From the NCBI GenBank assembly GCA_026636295.1, contig CP089456.1, positions 186,001 through 250,000 of the forward strand: a DNA stretch of 64,000 bases. Direction: 5' to 3'. The first letter of the stretch is position 1; every line of letters starts with the position of its first letter. Made by a program: the position numbers and the translations under genes. The stretch comes from Medakamo hakoo (taxonomy: Eukaryota > Chlorophyta > Trebouxiophyceae > Coccomyxaceae). Below are positions 51,405 through 60,976 of this stretch, piece after piece. The notes under the pieces were generated by a model. That model worked only from the letters and a program-made list of their open reading frames with translations. It was not told the origin of the DNA and ran no database searches.

Positions 51405-51525
51405 GGCGGTGTGCAGGAGTGAGTGGGGACGTCCGTGCGGGGAAGGAGGGAGGGGGAGAGAGGGCGGGGGTGCAAAAATGAGAGAACACTTGGATTTCTT
51501 TTTTTCATTTTGTTTTTTTCCATGT

Positions 51526-54500
51526 CTAAACGTAAAGGCTCGCCGCAAACACAATGTCCCGGCGGATGCAGGCGGACGCGGCCGCGAACGCAGCAGCTAA
51601 ATGGTCATCGCCCACGACACGCGCCGCCGCGCCCAGCTGGGCCAGCACCTCGTCCAGGCGGCGCATGGCCCGGATGAGCGACCCCTCAAACAAGTCCGTC
51701 CTGTCCACCGCTTGCTGGAATTTCGCGCCGCGCGCCCAGGAGTAGACAGCGTCCATGAGCGTGGGCGCGAAACTGGCGACAAAGTCGTCCGCACTCGGCG
51801 CGTCCGGGATGCGGGCGTCGGTCTGGGCGGTGGCGATGCGGCGGGCGGCGGCTTGCAGGTCGGCGAGCGGGCCGGCGAGCGCGGCCGCGAGCTCGACGGG
51901 CGCGGCCGACTTTTCGACGGGGACGAGGCACGACACCAGGGCGGCCAGGCGCGGCGGGTCCAGGCCGCCAAACACGCCGTTGAACATGAGTTCGGAGGCG
52001 AGGAGCTCGTCTGCGGCGTCGATCTCGCACGCGGCCCGGCCCTTGAGCGTGAGGGTGGCGGCCGTCCCGTGGTCGCCCCCGCCCGCCGCCTGCTCCAGGT
52101 GGCCCAGCGACCGCAGCACCCCCAGCCGGCGCCGGGCTTCGGCGCGGTACAGGTTGAGCTGGGAGTCCCGCATGGCGGCCGTCAGCGCGGCGGCGCGGGC
52201 GGCCAGCGCCGCGGCTTGCGCGCCCGCGGCTGCGAGGGCCGGGTCAGCCAGTGCGGCCGCGACGGACGCGTCGGCCGCGGCCGCCACGCGCAGCTCTGCC
52301 TCCACCTCCTCCAGCCGGGCCGCGGCCGCCAGAGCCGCCGGGTCGTCCACGCCCGCGTCGCCGACGGGGTCGAGCAAGGGCATGCCGCCCGGCTGGCCTG
52401 CGTACCGGCGCTCCAGGTGGGCCAGCGTCGCCGCCGCGGCGGCGCGCGGGGCGGGCGGCCGCACGTCGGCCGGCAGGCCGACGCGCAGCGCGCCCACCGC
52501 CTCCACCAGCGCCAGCGGCACGGGGACGACGTGCATTTCCGCGGCGTCGTCACCGGGCGCTGCAGGCAGCGGCGGCACGCCCGGCGCAGCCGAGCCGGGC
52601 GCGCAGCGCAGCAGGGCGTCGACGGTGAAGGGCGGCGGCGGGGCGGGCGCGGACGCGGGCGGCGGCGCGTCGCCCGCACCGAGCCGGCGCACACACACGG
52701 CCAGGCCCCACCCCCAGTCCCGCCCGCCGTCCCGCACCCGGATCAGGCGGCCCGGGACGAGCAAGGATGGCACGCGTTCGGGGGACAGGAGCGCGTCGCG
52801 CAAGGTGCGGCGGCAGGCGGCAGCCTCCAGGGAGAGCGTGCGGGCGCGGGCGAGCGCCTGGCTCGCGCCCTCTGCCAGCGCGGCCGCGCGCAGCCGCGCG
52901 CCCTCCCGCTCCACCTCCGCCAGCTCCGCCGCCAGGGCCGGTTGCGCGGCTTCGTGCTGGTACTGGCGAAACGAGCGCGCCACGACGTACTCCGCATCAC
53001 GCCCCGACCCTTCCGCCCGCCGGGCCAGGTTGAGGAGCGTGTAGTACGACAGGCGGAACGAGGATTTCAGGGGGGCCGCGCCGCCTTGCATCATCGACCG
53101 CGCGGCGGCGGAGCTCAGCCCGCTGTCGGCCAGCAGGATGCACACGCCCCGGTCGTCCGTGCCGCGCCGGCCTGCCCGCCCGGACATCTGGATGTATTCT
53201 CCAGACGTCATGAGACGGGTGCACTCGCCATCCCACTTGCGGGCCTGTTGTTGTTGAGCGGGTGGGGAAGGGGGGGGGGGGTGAGGGGGGGGTGGACGAC
53301 GGGCAGAGCAGCCAAATCAAAAAAACAGGCGCGCGCCGCCCGCCACCTCCCCTCCGCGCCTACCTCCGTAAAGACGACCGTCTTGGCCGGCATGTTGAGC
53401 CCCATGGCAAACGTCTCCGTCGCAAACAGGACCTTGACCAGCCCCTCACCAAACAGCAGCTCGACGAGCTCTTTGAGGATGGGGAGCAGGCCAGAGTGGT
53501 GGACGCCGACGCCCGCGCGCAGGAGGGGCCGCAGGGCCGTCACCGCCCGCAGGCCCGCGTCTTCGGGCGACAGGCAGGCGATGGCCTGGTCAAAGACGAC
53601 GTCGACGGCCGCGGCCTCGTCCGGCGTGTTGAAGGAGGGCGGGCCGGCGGACGGGTCGGGCTGGGGACCGGACCTGCCGGGCTGGACGGGGCGCGGCGCG
53701 CCGCCGCGCTGCGCGACCAGGGCCGCCGCGTACGCCTCGCAATTGCGGCGGGAGAAGGAAAAGACGATGGCGGGGAGCAGGGCCCGGTCGGCGATGACGC
53801 GGACGATGCGGGCGACGTTGGGCGCCACGTCCGCGGCCGCGCCCGGCCTGCCCGGCGCGAGCTTTTGGTGGGCGGGGTCATGTTGGGCTGGCGGGGGGTC
53901 GGCCGCGCCACGCCGCCGTTTCTTGCCCTGGTGCGCCGCCGCACCGGGCGCCGGCTCCAACGGGTGGACTTCCCCGTCTTCTGGGCCGTCGTCGTCGCCA
54001 CCGTCACCACCACCCGCACCGCGCCCGCCGCCGTCGTCGTCGCCCCCGTCCGCGATGCCAAACGCGTCCGCCCGCATCTGCGCCCACGCGTCGGCCCGGA
54101 ACCCGCCCGCCTCGTCGGCCACCAGGTACAGGCCCGCCCCGCCGAGCGGGTAGGCGTAGTGCTGCAGGGGGGTGGGCCTGAAGTCCGTGGAGATGACGTG
54201 GCAGGGCGCCCGGCGCAGGCGGGCCACCCAGCCCGCGAACTCGGCCGCGTTGGCGAGCGTGGCGGACAAAAACACCATGCGGACGCCGGGCGGGGCAAAG
54301 ATGATGGCCTCCTCCCACACGACGCCCCGCTCCCGGTCCTGCATGTAGTGCACCTCGTCGAAGATGATCCACCCCAGGTCGCCCAGGCCGTCGCACCCGC
54401 GGTACAGCATGGACCGCAGGATCTCCGTCGTCATGACGGTGACTGGCGCGGATGGCGCGAGGCTGACGTCGCCGGTGAGCAGGCCGACCTCGCCAAAGCC

Positions 54501-55131
54501 TTCCGCCAGCTCCCTGTACTTTTGGTTGGACAGGGCTTTCAGGGGGGACGTGTACGCGACGGTGCGGCCGGCGCGCAGGGCCGCGGCGACGGCGTACTCG
54601 GCGACGGCGGTCTTGCCCGCGGACGTGTGCGCGGCGACGAGGACGGACTCGCCCCGCTCGATGCACGCGGCCGCGGCCGCCTGGAACGGGTCCAGGGTGA
54701 AGGGGTACGTCCGCGCGGGTGGGCCGGCGTATGAGGGGGACGCCAGCGTGCCGTACACGGCCGGGTCGAGCCCCGTGTCGGCGTCGGTGTAACCCGCGGG
54801 CGCGGCGACGTCGTGCGTCATGGTCGCGGGCGGGCGGGTGGGTGGTGGGCGTGGAGGCGCACTGGCCCTGGACGCTCCCCCCCCTCCCCCTCCGCCTCCG
54901 CCCCCTCCTCCTTCTGTGGCGCCTTCGCCCGAGAGCAGGGCTTCTCTCTGGCGCCGCGCGGCTTCACGCGTGGCGGCGGCCGCGGCCAGGCCCTAGCGAG
55001 CGCGTGAGACGGGAGTGGGAGGGTGAGAGAGAGAGGGGGTGGTGGGTTTTGCAAAGAGCAATGGCTCGCGTCTTCTCAGCCGCCCGCCGTCCCCTGCCCC
55101 ACTGCCTCCTCACCTCGGCCGTCTCTTCCAT
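51526..55131 (-). CDS. MTR4: MTR4-type Ski2-like RNA helicase of the nuclear exosome
   Basis: Exons 55114-55131, 53364-54992 and 51526-53244 (all phase 0) give 1121 residues; a start at the internal ATG 54821 would give 1058. Motifs: YPFTLDPFQ (Q), AAHTSAGKTAVAEYA (I), YTSPLKALSNQKYREL (Ia), IIFDEVHYMQD (DEVH, II), VFLSATLANAAEFAGW (III), VGVHHSGLLPILKELVELLF (IV), ATETFAMGLNMPAKTVVFTE (V) and SGEYIQMSGRAGRRGTDDRG (VI). A long stalk-and-arch region with a KOW-like module follows, and the C-terminal helical domain ends RRDIVFAASLYV, the MTR4 terminus. The family feeds RNA to the exosome in rRNA processing and surveillance. The first exon has six codons (MEETAE), and an acidic/Gly-rich leader follows. 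Confidence 0.93.
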
Positions 55132-55311
55132 GGCAGGCCAAGAAGTGGGAGACTAAGGCTCAGCGGGTGTGTGGTCTGAGGGTTGGCAGCCGCGAGTGGT
55201 GGGCCTGGCGGGCGGCCGCTGTTGCTCGGGCCGTGGGCCGACGGCGGCCTGGAGAAGAGAGAAATGATCGCGGCTGTCGGCCCCCACATCAAACACGAAA
55301 AGAACAGAGCG

Positions 55312-56852
55312 ATGGCGGACGACGACGGCGCTGCGCCTGCTGCACCGCCGGCCGGCGATGACGCTCCATCCGCCGCGCCTGCACAGCCATCCGCGGACGC
55401 CCTCCTAGCCCTGGACGCCACGGCCGCGACGGCGCGGTGGGCGTCGCTCGACGACGACGCGCTCGACGCCGAAGTCGTGGCGTACCGCACGGCGTTGGAG
55501 GGTTTGCGCACCGAGCTGGCGGCCCTAGGACGAAGCGTGGAGCTGGAAGACGGCCAGGCCGGGACGATTGCGGGGATTGAGGTGAGCGTGCGGGTGGACG
55601 GCGCGCGGAAAAGGATGCGAGCAGCGCGCCGATGCGAAAACACTCGTTCAAAAGGCCCCTCGACCTCTCCGCCTCACATGTCTCCCCATCCCCACACGTC
55701 AACAGGGCGTCGAGGGCGTCGACTACCACTTGGGCTCCGTCGACGACCTGGACCCGTCCGAGTGGCAGGCAAGAGTCAGAGGACGGGTGTCTGCGATGCC
55801 CGCGACGGCGTGCCTCCATCCATCCATCTCAACCCTCACCATCCCGCCAACCCCCACCCCTGCCTCCAGGTCCCACCACACTGCATCCCCGTCCACGCCA
55901 ATGTGACCACCTACGACTGGACCCGGCTGACGGCCGCCTGCCCGGGCGGCTTCGACGTCATCATGATGGACCCGCCCTGGCAGCTGGCGACGGCCAACCC
56001 GACGCGCGGCGTCGCGCTCGGGTACTCCCAACTGTCGGACGCGGACATCACCGCGCTGCCCATCCCTGCGCTGCAGCAAAACGGCTTCTTGTTCATTTGG
56101 GTCATCAACGCAAAGTACAAGTTCGCGCTGGACCTGTTTGCGAACTGGGGATATGAGTTGCGTCAGGGGGTGTTGGAATGGGGTTTTCCCGCCTGCCCCC
56201 TCTTGGGTCCTGCCTCGCTCCAGTCCCCCCACGCTCCCACCCTCGTTCTCACACGCTCCCCCCTCCCCCCTCCCACGCCTCCCTCCCTTCTCCCTCTAGG
56301 CTGGTCGACGAGATCGTGTGGGTCAAAACCACCGTCAACCGCCGCCTGGCCAAGTCGCACGGCTATTACCTCCAACACGCCAAGGAGGCGTGCCTGGTCG
56401 GGCGGAAGGGCGCACCGCCGGCCGGCGCGCGCGCGTGCGTGGGCGCCGACATCATCTGCGCCGAGCGCCGGGGCCAGTCCCAGAAGCCGGAGGAGATTTA
56501 CCAGCTGGTGGAAGCGCTCGTGCCCAATGGTGAGGGTGGGCGGGCCCTGTTTTTGGCGCCCCGCCCCCTCATGCCCTCTCTCCGTCGTCTCCCCAGGCGC
56601 AGGGCCCGCTCACTCGGCTTAGGGTCCTCTGTCCCTTCCCTCCGTCCCTCCCTCACTCCGTCTCTCCACCCACCCACACCCCACCACACAGGCACGTACC
56701 TCGAGATTTTCGGCCGCAAAAACAACCTGCGCGACTTCTGGGTGACGGTCGGCAACGAGGTGACGGGCAAGGGCCCGCCGCGGGAGGATGTGGAGGCCCT
56801 GGCAGGCGGGGCCGCGCGCGTGCCTGGGGCGGTGTATGGAGCGGCGCGCTGA
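55312..56852 (+). CDS. MT-A70-family adenine N6-methyltransferase, MTA1/AMT1-like
   Basis: Exons 55312-55581, 55706-55768 (or 55774), 55870-56156, 56300-56529 and 56692-56852 give about 336 residues; an in-frame ATG at 55264 adds 16. The catalytic motif is DPPW in FDVIMMDPPWQLATANPTRG, followed by GYSQLSDADITALPIPALQQ, GFLFIWVINAKYKFALDLFA and LVDEIVWVKTTVNR. Later come YYLQHAKEACLVGRKG, EEIYQLVEALVPNGTYLEIF and WVTVGNEVTG. DPPW marks an active MT-A70 enzyme. The NPTRG loop right after it and the short N-terminal region (no CCCH fingers) recall the MTA1/AMT1 DNA 6mA methyltransferases of ciliates and algae more than METTL3. The second donor is GCAAGA (GC-AG) or, two codons later, GTCAGA. Confidence 0.87.
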
Positions 56853-56914
56853 AAAAAAAAAGGAAGGCGCGAGTGTAAAACAATGAAACGCGGCAGTTCT
56901 ACAACACGACCCCC

Positions 56915-57892
56915 TCACCACGGCCGGCGGCGCCGGCGCCAGACGGAGGCGGCGACCACGCCCGCGGCGATGACCAGCGTGCCCGCGGCCACCCACTCTG
57001 TCGCCGTCCACGCGGCCGACGGCGGCGGGCCGCCCACGCTGCCGGACCGGGCGGGTGCCGCCTGCCCGCCCCCACCACCACCCCCGCCCACCCCCCTCAA
57101 CCGGGTGCCCAGGCGCGTCAGGGCTTCGTGCGCCGCCGCGTAATCAATCAGCAGCGTCGCCTCCGACCCCGCGTACTCGGAAGCGATCAGCCGCGTCTCT
57201 GGGTCGGCCAGCAGCCAGGCGTCGCCCGGGACGCGGCCGGCGAGGAGGGCGACGAAATACGAGTTGTCAAAGGCGGGGGGCGGTCCGGCCGGCCAGACGG
57301 CTGCGGGCAGGGGGAGCGGGTCGGCCCCCGACCCGTCCAGCGGGCTGGACCACCAGCGGGCGAGCGGGTGGACGGCCGCGAGCGCGACGGCGTGGCGGAG
57401 AGACAGCCCGGCCCGGCCCGCCCACGCCCGCAGGCCGGCCGTCGCGGTCGCGGGCCAGGCTTTGCCGCCCGGCGGCGGTTGGGGCGGGGTGAACAGCCGC
57501 CCCTCCGGCGCGTACGCCCAGGAGTCGCGCCGCCCGGGCACAAAGCCGATCCGGGGGCCGCCGGCCGCTTCGACCGCGACGACGGCCGCGAGCTGGTACA
57601 GGTCGGCCGTGGACAGGGACGCGTGCTTGGCTTTGAGCGGCGCCAACAGTTGCACAGCCCTGTCCAAGCCCGCGTTGGCGGCGTGGGACAGCTCCTTCCG
57701 CGTCCGAATGGACGCGTTGGCGCCGCCCGTGCCGTCCCTCACGTCAAACGTCAGGGCGTCGTTGAAGGCCAGGCGGATGAAGAGGGGCCCGCACCGTTCG
57801 GAACGCAAGAGGGCGGCGAGGTCGTCGCGGGCGGCGCGTTCGGCGGCATCGGGGCCGACGCCCAGCAAGGCGGCCAGGGCGGCGGCAGACAT
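56915..57892 (-). CDS. Class I haem peroxidase (ascorbate-peroxidase-like) without distal His, membrane-anchored
   Basis: The 325-residue product has the ascorbate peroxidase layout. The distal helix reads FIRLAFNDALTFD, so Arg40 is kept but the Trp-His pair of the family is Phe43-Asn44. The haem pocket strand is GGPRIGFVPGRRDS. The proximal helix VALAAVHPLARWW keeps His175, Trp200 is kept in AAVWPAGPPPAFDNSYFVAL, and the Asp that bonds the proximal His is in PGDAWLLADPET. The ascorbate-site Arg after the proximal His is absent. The C-terminus has a Gly-rich linker, a membrane helix (EWVAAGTLVIAAGVVAASVW) and a basic tail (RRRRRPW), as in peroxisomal or ER tail-anchored APX. Normal peroxide cleavage is unlikely; a sensory or structural role is inferred. 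Confidence 0.85.
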   Translation of the reverse strand: MSAAALAALLGVGPDAAERAARDDLAALLRSERCGPLFIRLAFNDALTFDVRDGTGGANASIRTRKELSHAANAGLDRAVQLLAPLKAKHASLSTADLYQLAAVVAVEAAGGPRIGFVPGRRDSWAYAPEGRLFTPPQPPPGGKAWPATATAGLRAWAGRAGLSLRHAVALAAVHPLARWWSSPLDGSGADPLPLPAAVWPAGPPPAFDNSYFVALLAGRVPGDAWLLADPETRLIASEYAGSEATLLIDYAAAHEALTRLGTRLRGVGGGGGGGGQAAPARSGSVGGPPPSAAWTATEWVAAGTLVIAAGVVAASVWRRRRRPW

Positions 57893-58291
57893 GAGGCGAG
57901 GGCGAGGGCAGGGTGTGTGCTGGAGGACGGACTGGGATCAGGTTGGAGAGAGAGAGTGTCTGCGGAAACAAAAAAAAGAGAGTGGGCGCGCCCGCAGCGG
58001 GGCGGCACCCTAGCCAGTCCCGGCCTTTGCCCTGCGCAAGACGTGTACACAGGCTGCTACTCCACCGCGAGGAAGAGGGTTGCGCTCAGGGCACGTTGTC
58101 GCGTCGTGGGGAGGAACAGCGCGCGGACGGCGAATCCTCCTCCTCACCACGGCTCTGTTGGGCGCTCTGACGTCGCTCACACCCACGACGTAAAGCATTC
58201 GCCTTTTCGTCGAGGGGAAAAAACAAAACGCCGCGGCGGGCGCAAAAGCCCACTCCGCCTCGGGCCACGCCTGTGCTGACGCCCGCTGTCC
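57893..58291. other. Divergent region between peroxidase-like and kinase genes
   Basis: The 399 bases separate two genes transcribed away from each other. They contain an A-rich patch at 57966-57977 and no recognised coding sequence or clear core promoter motif. Confidence 0.5.
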
Positions 58292-60859
58292 ATGTCGTGG
58301 GCCTGGATGAGCCGCCGCCGGCGGCGAGCCGGCTCCGGCCGGCAGGGGGCAGACGCGTCGACCTCGCACCACTGCCACGGCCATCAACGGGCGCTCCCAC
58401 CCGACGCGGGCGCCTACTGCCTGTGCGAGGCCCTGGGCGCCGGCACGACGTCGACCGTCTACGCCGCGCGCCTGGCGGGTGAACAAGACCCGCCGTCCCT
58501 GGCCGTCAAGCGCATTGACCTGGACAGCCTGGGCGCGGAGCTGGACGTCGCCATCCGCGAGGTGCGCCTCCAGGCCCGCCTGCGCCACGCGCACTTGACG
58601 CCGCTCCTCGCCGCGTTCAGCGCCGGCCACGAGTTGTGGCTGATCCAACCGCGGGCCCTGTGCAGCGTGCGAGACATTCTTGAAAAAGGGGGCGGTGGCA
58701 GGGACAGAGGGTCAGGCCGGGTGCAGGCGTCGGCCGGGTGTGGCCTGGCCGACCACCGCGCGGCGGCGGCCATTGTCCACGCTGTCGCGTCCGCCCTGGC
58801 CTACATCCACGGGGAAGGCGCCATCCACCGGGATGTGAAGGCGTCCAACGTCCTCCTGTTTGAGGAGGGCGGCCAGGTGACGGCGCGCTTGGCCGACCTG
58901 GGCACGGCCACCGCGGCCGACCTGCGGAAGAGCACTGCACCCGGAGCGGGCCGGGCCGACCGCGCTCTGGGCGCGTCGCTGTGGCGGGCCGTGTCCAGGC
59001 GGGGGGCGCCCTCCTCCAGGCGGGTGAGCTGGGTCGGCGATGGCGACGGCCCGGCTGCCCCGCCGCCCCCGCCCGCGTCCGCGGCGCCCTCGCCGTTCGG
59101 CCGGCCCGCCCCGCACGGGATCACCAGCCCGTTTGCTGGAGCGGAGGAGAATGGCGGCGGCCATGGCGGCGACGGGCCGTCCTCCGCCCGCGCCGCCGCC
59201 GCCGCAGACCTGCCACAGTACGGCACGTTTGTGGGTTCACCAGGCTGGATGGCGCCCGAAGTGTTCGACGCCGCCGCGGCGCTGGGCGGCGGAAGCACCG
59301 CCACGCCGGCCACCGCTCCCACCTCGTCCTACACCCAAGCCGCCGACGTGTTCTCGCTGGGCTGCCTCATCTGCGAGCTGGCGCACGGCGCGCCGCCCGG
59401 TGCGGGCGCGCCCTTTCCCGTCTTGGCTATGGCCCGGCTCCACGGCCCCGCGCCGGAGCTGAGCCGGCCGGACTGGCCGCCGGAAGCGGCGGCCCTGGTG
59501 GCGGCGTGCGTCGCGCGCGACCCGGCGGCCCGGCCGTCTGCGGCCGCGGTGCTGCACTCGCCCTGGCTGGCGACCGCGGGCGAGGGCGACGGCGGCAGTG
59601 CTCTCACATCGCTCGTCCGGGCTGTGCTCGCGCCGCCCGCGGAAGATGGCGAGCCGGCACCCGCTCCCCCCGCACCCGCGGCCGAAACCACCACGGGGTC
59701 TGGTCGCCGCCGCATCCAGCGCACGAAATCCGACGACGCGCTCGCACCTTTCCAAAGCCGAGCGGGCCCACCGGGCAGGGAGGCCGGCGTCGCGGCCCGC
59801 CTGCGTGAGTTTCTGGCCCGGGCGTCGGTGGGCGCGCCGCAGCAACAGCCGGCCGCGGGCGCGGGCGCGGCCGCCGACGCGGCCGCCGCCCTCGACCCGC
59901 CCGCCGCGCAGGCCATCCTCCGCCTGGCTCTGTTGCCGCGCCGGGCCGCGGCCGGAGCCGGGCTGGACGCGCCCTTGTCAGACGCCCTGCAAACCGCCGT
60001 CCCTCCTGGCATGCCGTGCCCAGACACCGTGCGCGCTCTGGCCACTGCGACCGCTGTTTGCCTCCTCGGCCGCGACCGGGCGGCCGGCCGTGGCCTGGGC
60101 CGCTTCCGCTACCGCTTGGGCGCCGCCTTCCTGCGCGTGCCACTGCCTGCCGCAACAGCGGGCCCGGCCGCCGACACCGCGTACGAATCCTGCGAAACCT
60201 GCACCGCGTGGGCCGGGCCCATCCTGTTTTTCTTGGGGCGGCGCCCGGGCGGCGCCCTGCCGGGTGTCCACCTGCCGCCTCGCACGTCGCATCAGTCCGC
60301 AGCGACCGACGCGCCCGCGCCCGCTGCCGACTCGGCCCCACCAGAGGCGCCGCTGGCCCTGGCGGTGCGCACGGCTAGAGGCGCGCGCGAGCTGGCGACA
60401 CTGCTCACCAGCACGGCTGCCGGTGGGCGGCGCCTGGCGGACGTGCTGCCGCCCGCGCCGTCGAGGGGGCAGCGAACGGGTCCGGGCGGCATGTCGGGCG
60501 CGATCTGGATCTACCCGCGCGTCGGCGAAGGCGAGGCCGTGCCGCCTGCAGACAGCCCGGACGCCTGGCCCGCCATGCACGGCTGGTCGGTCGTCAAGTA
60601 CCGGGATGCCCATGCCGCCTGGGCGCACGCGTGCTGCGACCTGACGGCGGCCGCCTTTGCGGCTGGGACTGATGGCGGCGGCGGTTTCTCTGGCTGGTTG
60701 AAAGGCGGGCGCCGGCCGTCGAGCTCCAGCGGTGGAGTGAGCCCGGTCGACATCTTAGAGGGCCGGGTACCGCCGCCGCGTGGGTGGGGCGGCGTGATCG
60801 GGGATTTAGTGGCAGCGAGGCGGTTTTGGGAGGAGCGGAACGGAGGGAGCGGGTCGTGA
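58292..60859 (+). CDS. STE20-like serine/threonine kinase with a large activation-segment insert
   Basis: A single frame of 855 residues. Kinase landmarks: LGAGTTSTVYAA (Gly loop), AVKRID (Lys73), AIREVRLQARLRHAHL (helix C Glu), IHRDVKASNVLL (catalytic loop, 178-189), ADLGTA (DLG for DFG, 202), FVGSPGWMAPEV (APE at 321), AADVFSLGCLICELAHG and DPAARPSAAAVLHSPW. HRDVKAxN and FVGSPxWMAPEV are STE20/Fray-type wording. About 110 low-complexity residues lie between DLG and the P+1 loop, where kinases usually have 20-30. The C-terminal 430 residues include KLWL-free but ordered-looking segments such as TAYESCETCTAWAGPILFFL and IWIYPRVGEG. An intron could explain part of the insert, but no clean donor was seen. 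Role unknown. Confidence 0.83.
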   Translation: MSWAWMSRRRRRAGSGRQGADASTSHHCHGHQRALPPDAGAYCLCEALGAGTTSTVYAARLAGEQDPPSLAVKRIDLDSLGAELDVAIREVRLQARLRHAHLTPLLAAFSAGHELWLIQPRALCSVRDILEKGGGGRDRGSGRVQASAGCGLADHRAAAAIVHAVASALAYIHGEGAIHRDVKASNVLLFEEGGQVTARLADLGTATAADLRKSTAPGAGRADRALGASLWRAVSRRGAPSSRRVSWVGDGDGPAAPPPPPASAAPSPFGRPAPHGITSPFAGAEENGGGHGGDGPSSARAAAAADLPQYGTFVGSPGWMAPEVFDAAAALGGGSTATPATAPTSSYTQAADVFSLGCLICELAHGAPPGAGAPFPVLAMARLHGPAPELSRPDWPPEAAALVAACVARDPAARPSAAAVLHSPWLATAGEGDGGSALTSLVRAVLAPPAEDGEPAPAPPAPAAETTTGSGRRRIQRTKSDDALAPFQSRAGPPGREAGVAARLREFLARASVGAPQQQPAAGAGAAADAAAALDPPAAQAILRLALLPRRAAAGAGLDAPLSDALQTAVPPGMPCPDTVRALATATAVCLLGRDRAAGRGLGRFRYRLGAAFLRVPLPAATAGPAADTAYESCETCTAWAGPILFFLGRRPGGALPGVHLPPRTSHQSAATDAPAPAADSAPPEAPLALAVRTARGARELATLLTSTAAGGRRLADVLPPAPSRGQRTGPGGMSGAIWIYPRVGEGEAVPPADSPDAWPAMHGWSVVKYRDAHAAWAHACCDLTAAAFAAGTDGGGGFSGWLKGGRRPSSSSGGVSPVDILEGRVPPPRGWGGVIGDLVAARRFWEERNGGSGS

Positions 60860-60976
60860 CATGCAGGAAACGAGCACCGTCCGTCGTCCCGAGTCCCGAC
60901 TTTTCTATCTTGTCGGATGGAGCGAGCGTGGGCGGGTCGCGGGGCATGGCATTGTTTTTTTTTCCGACACCCGGCA

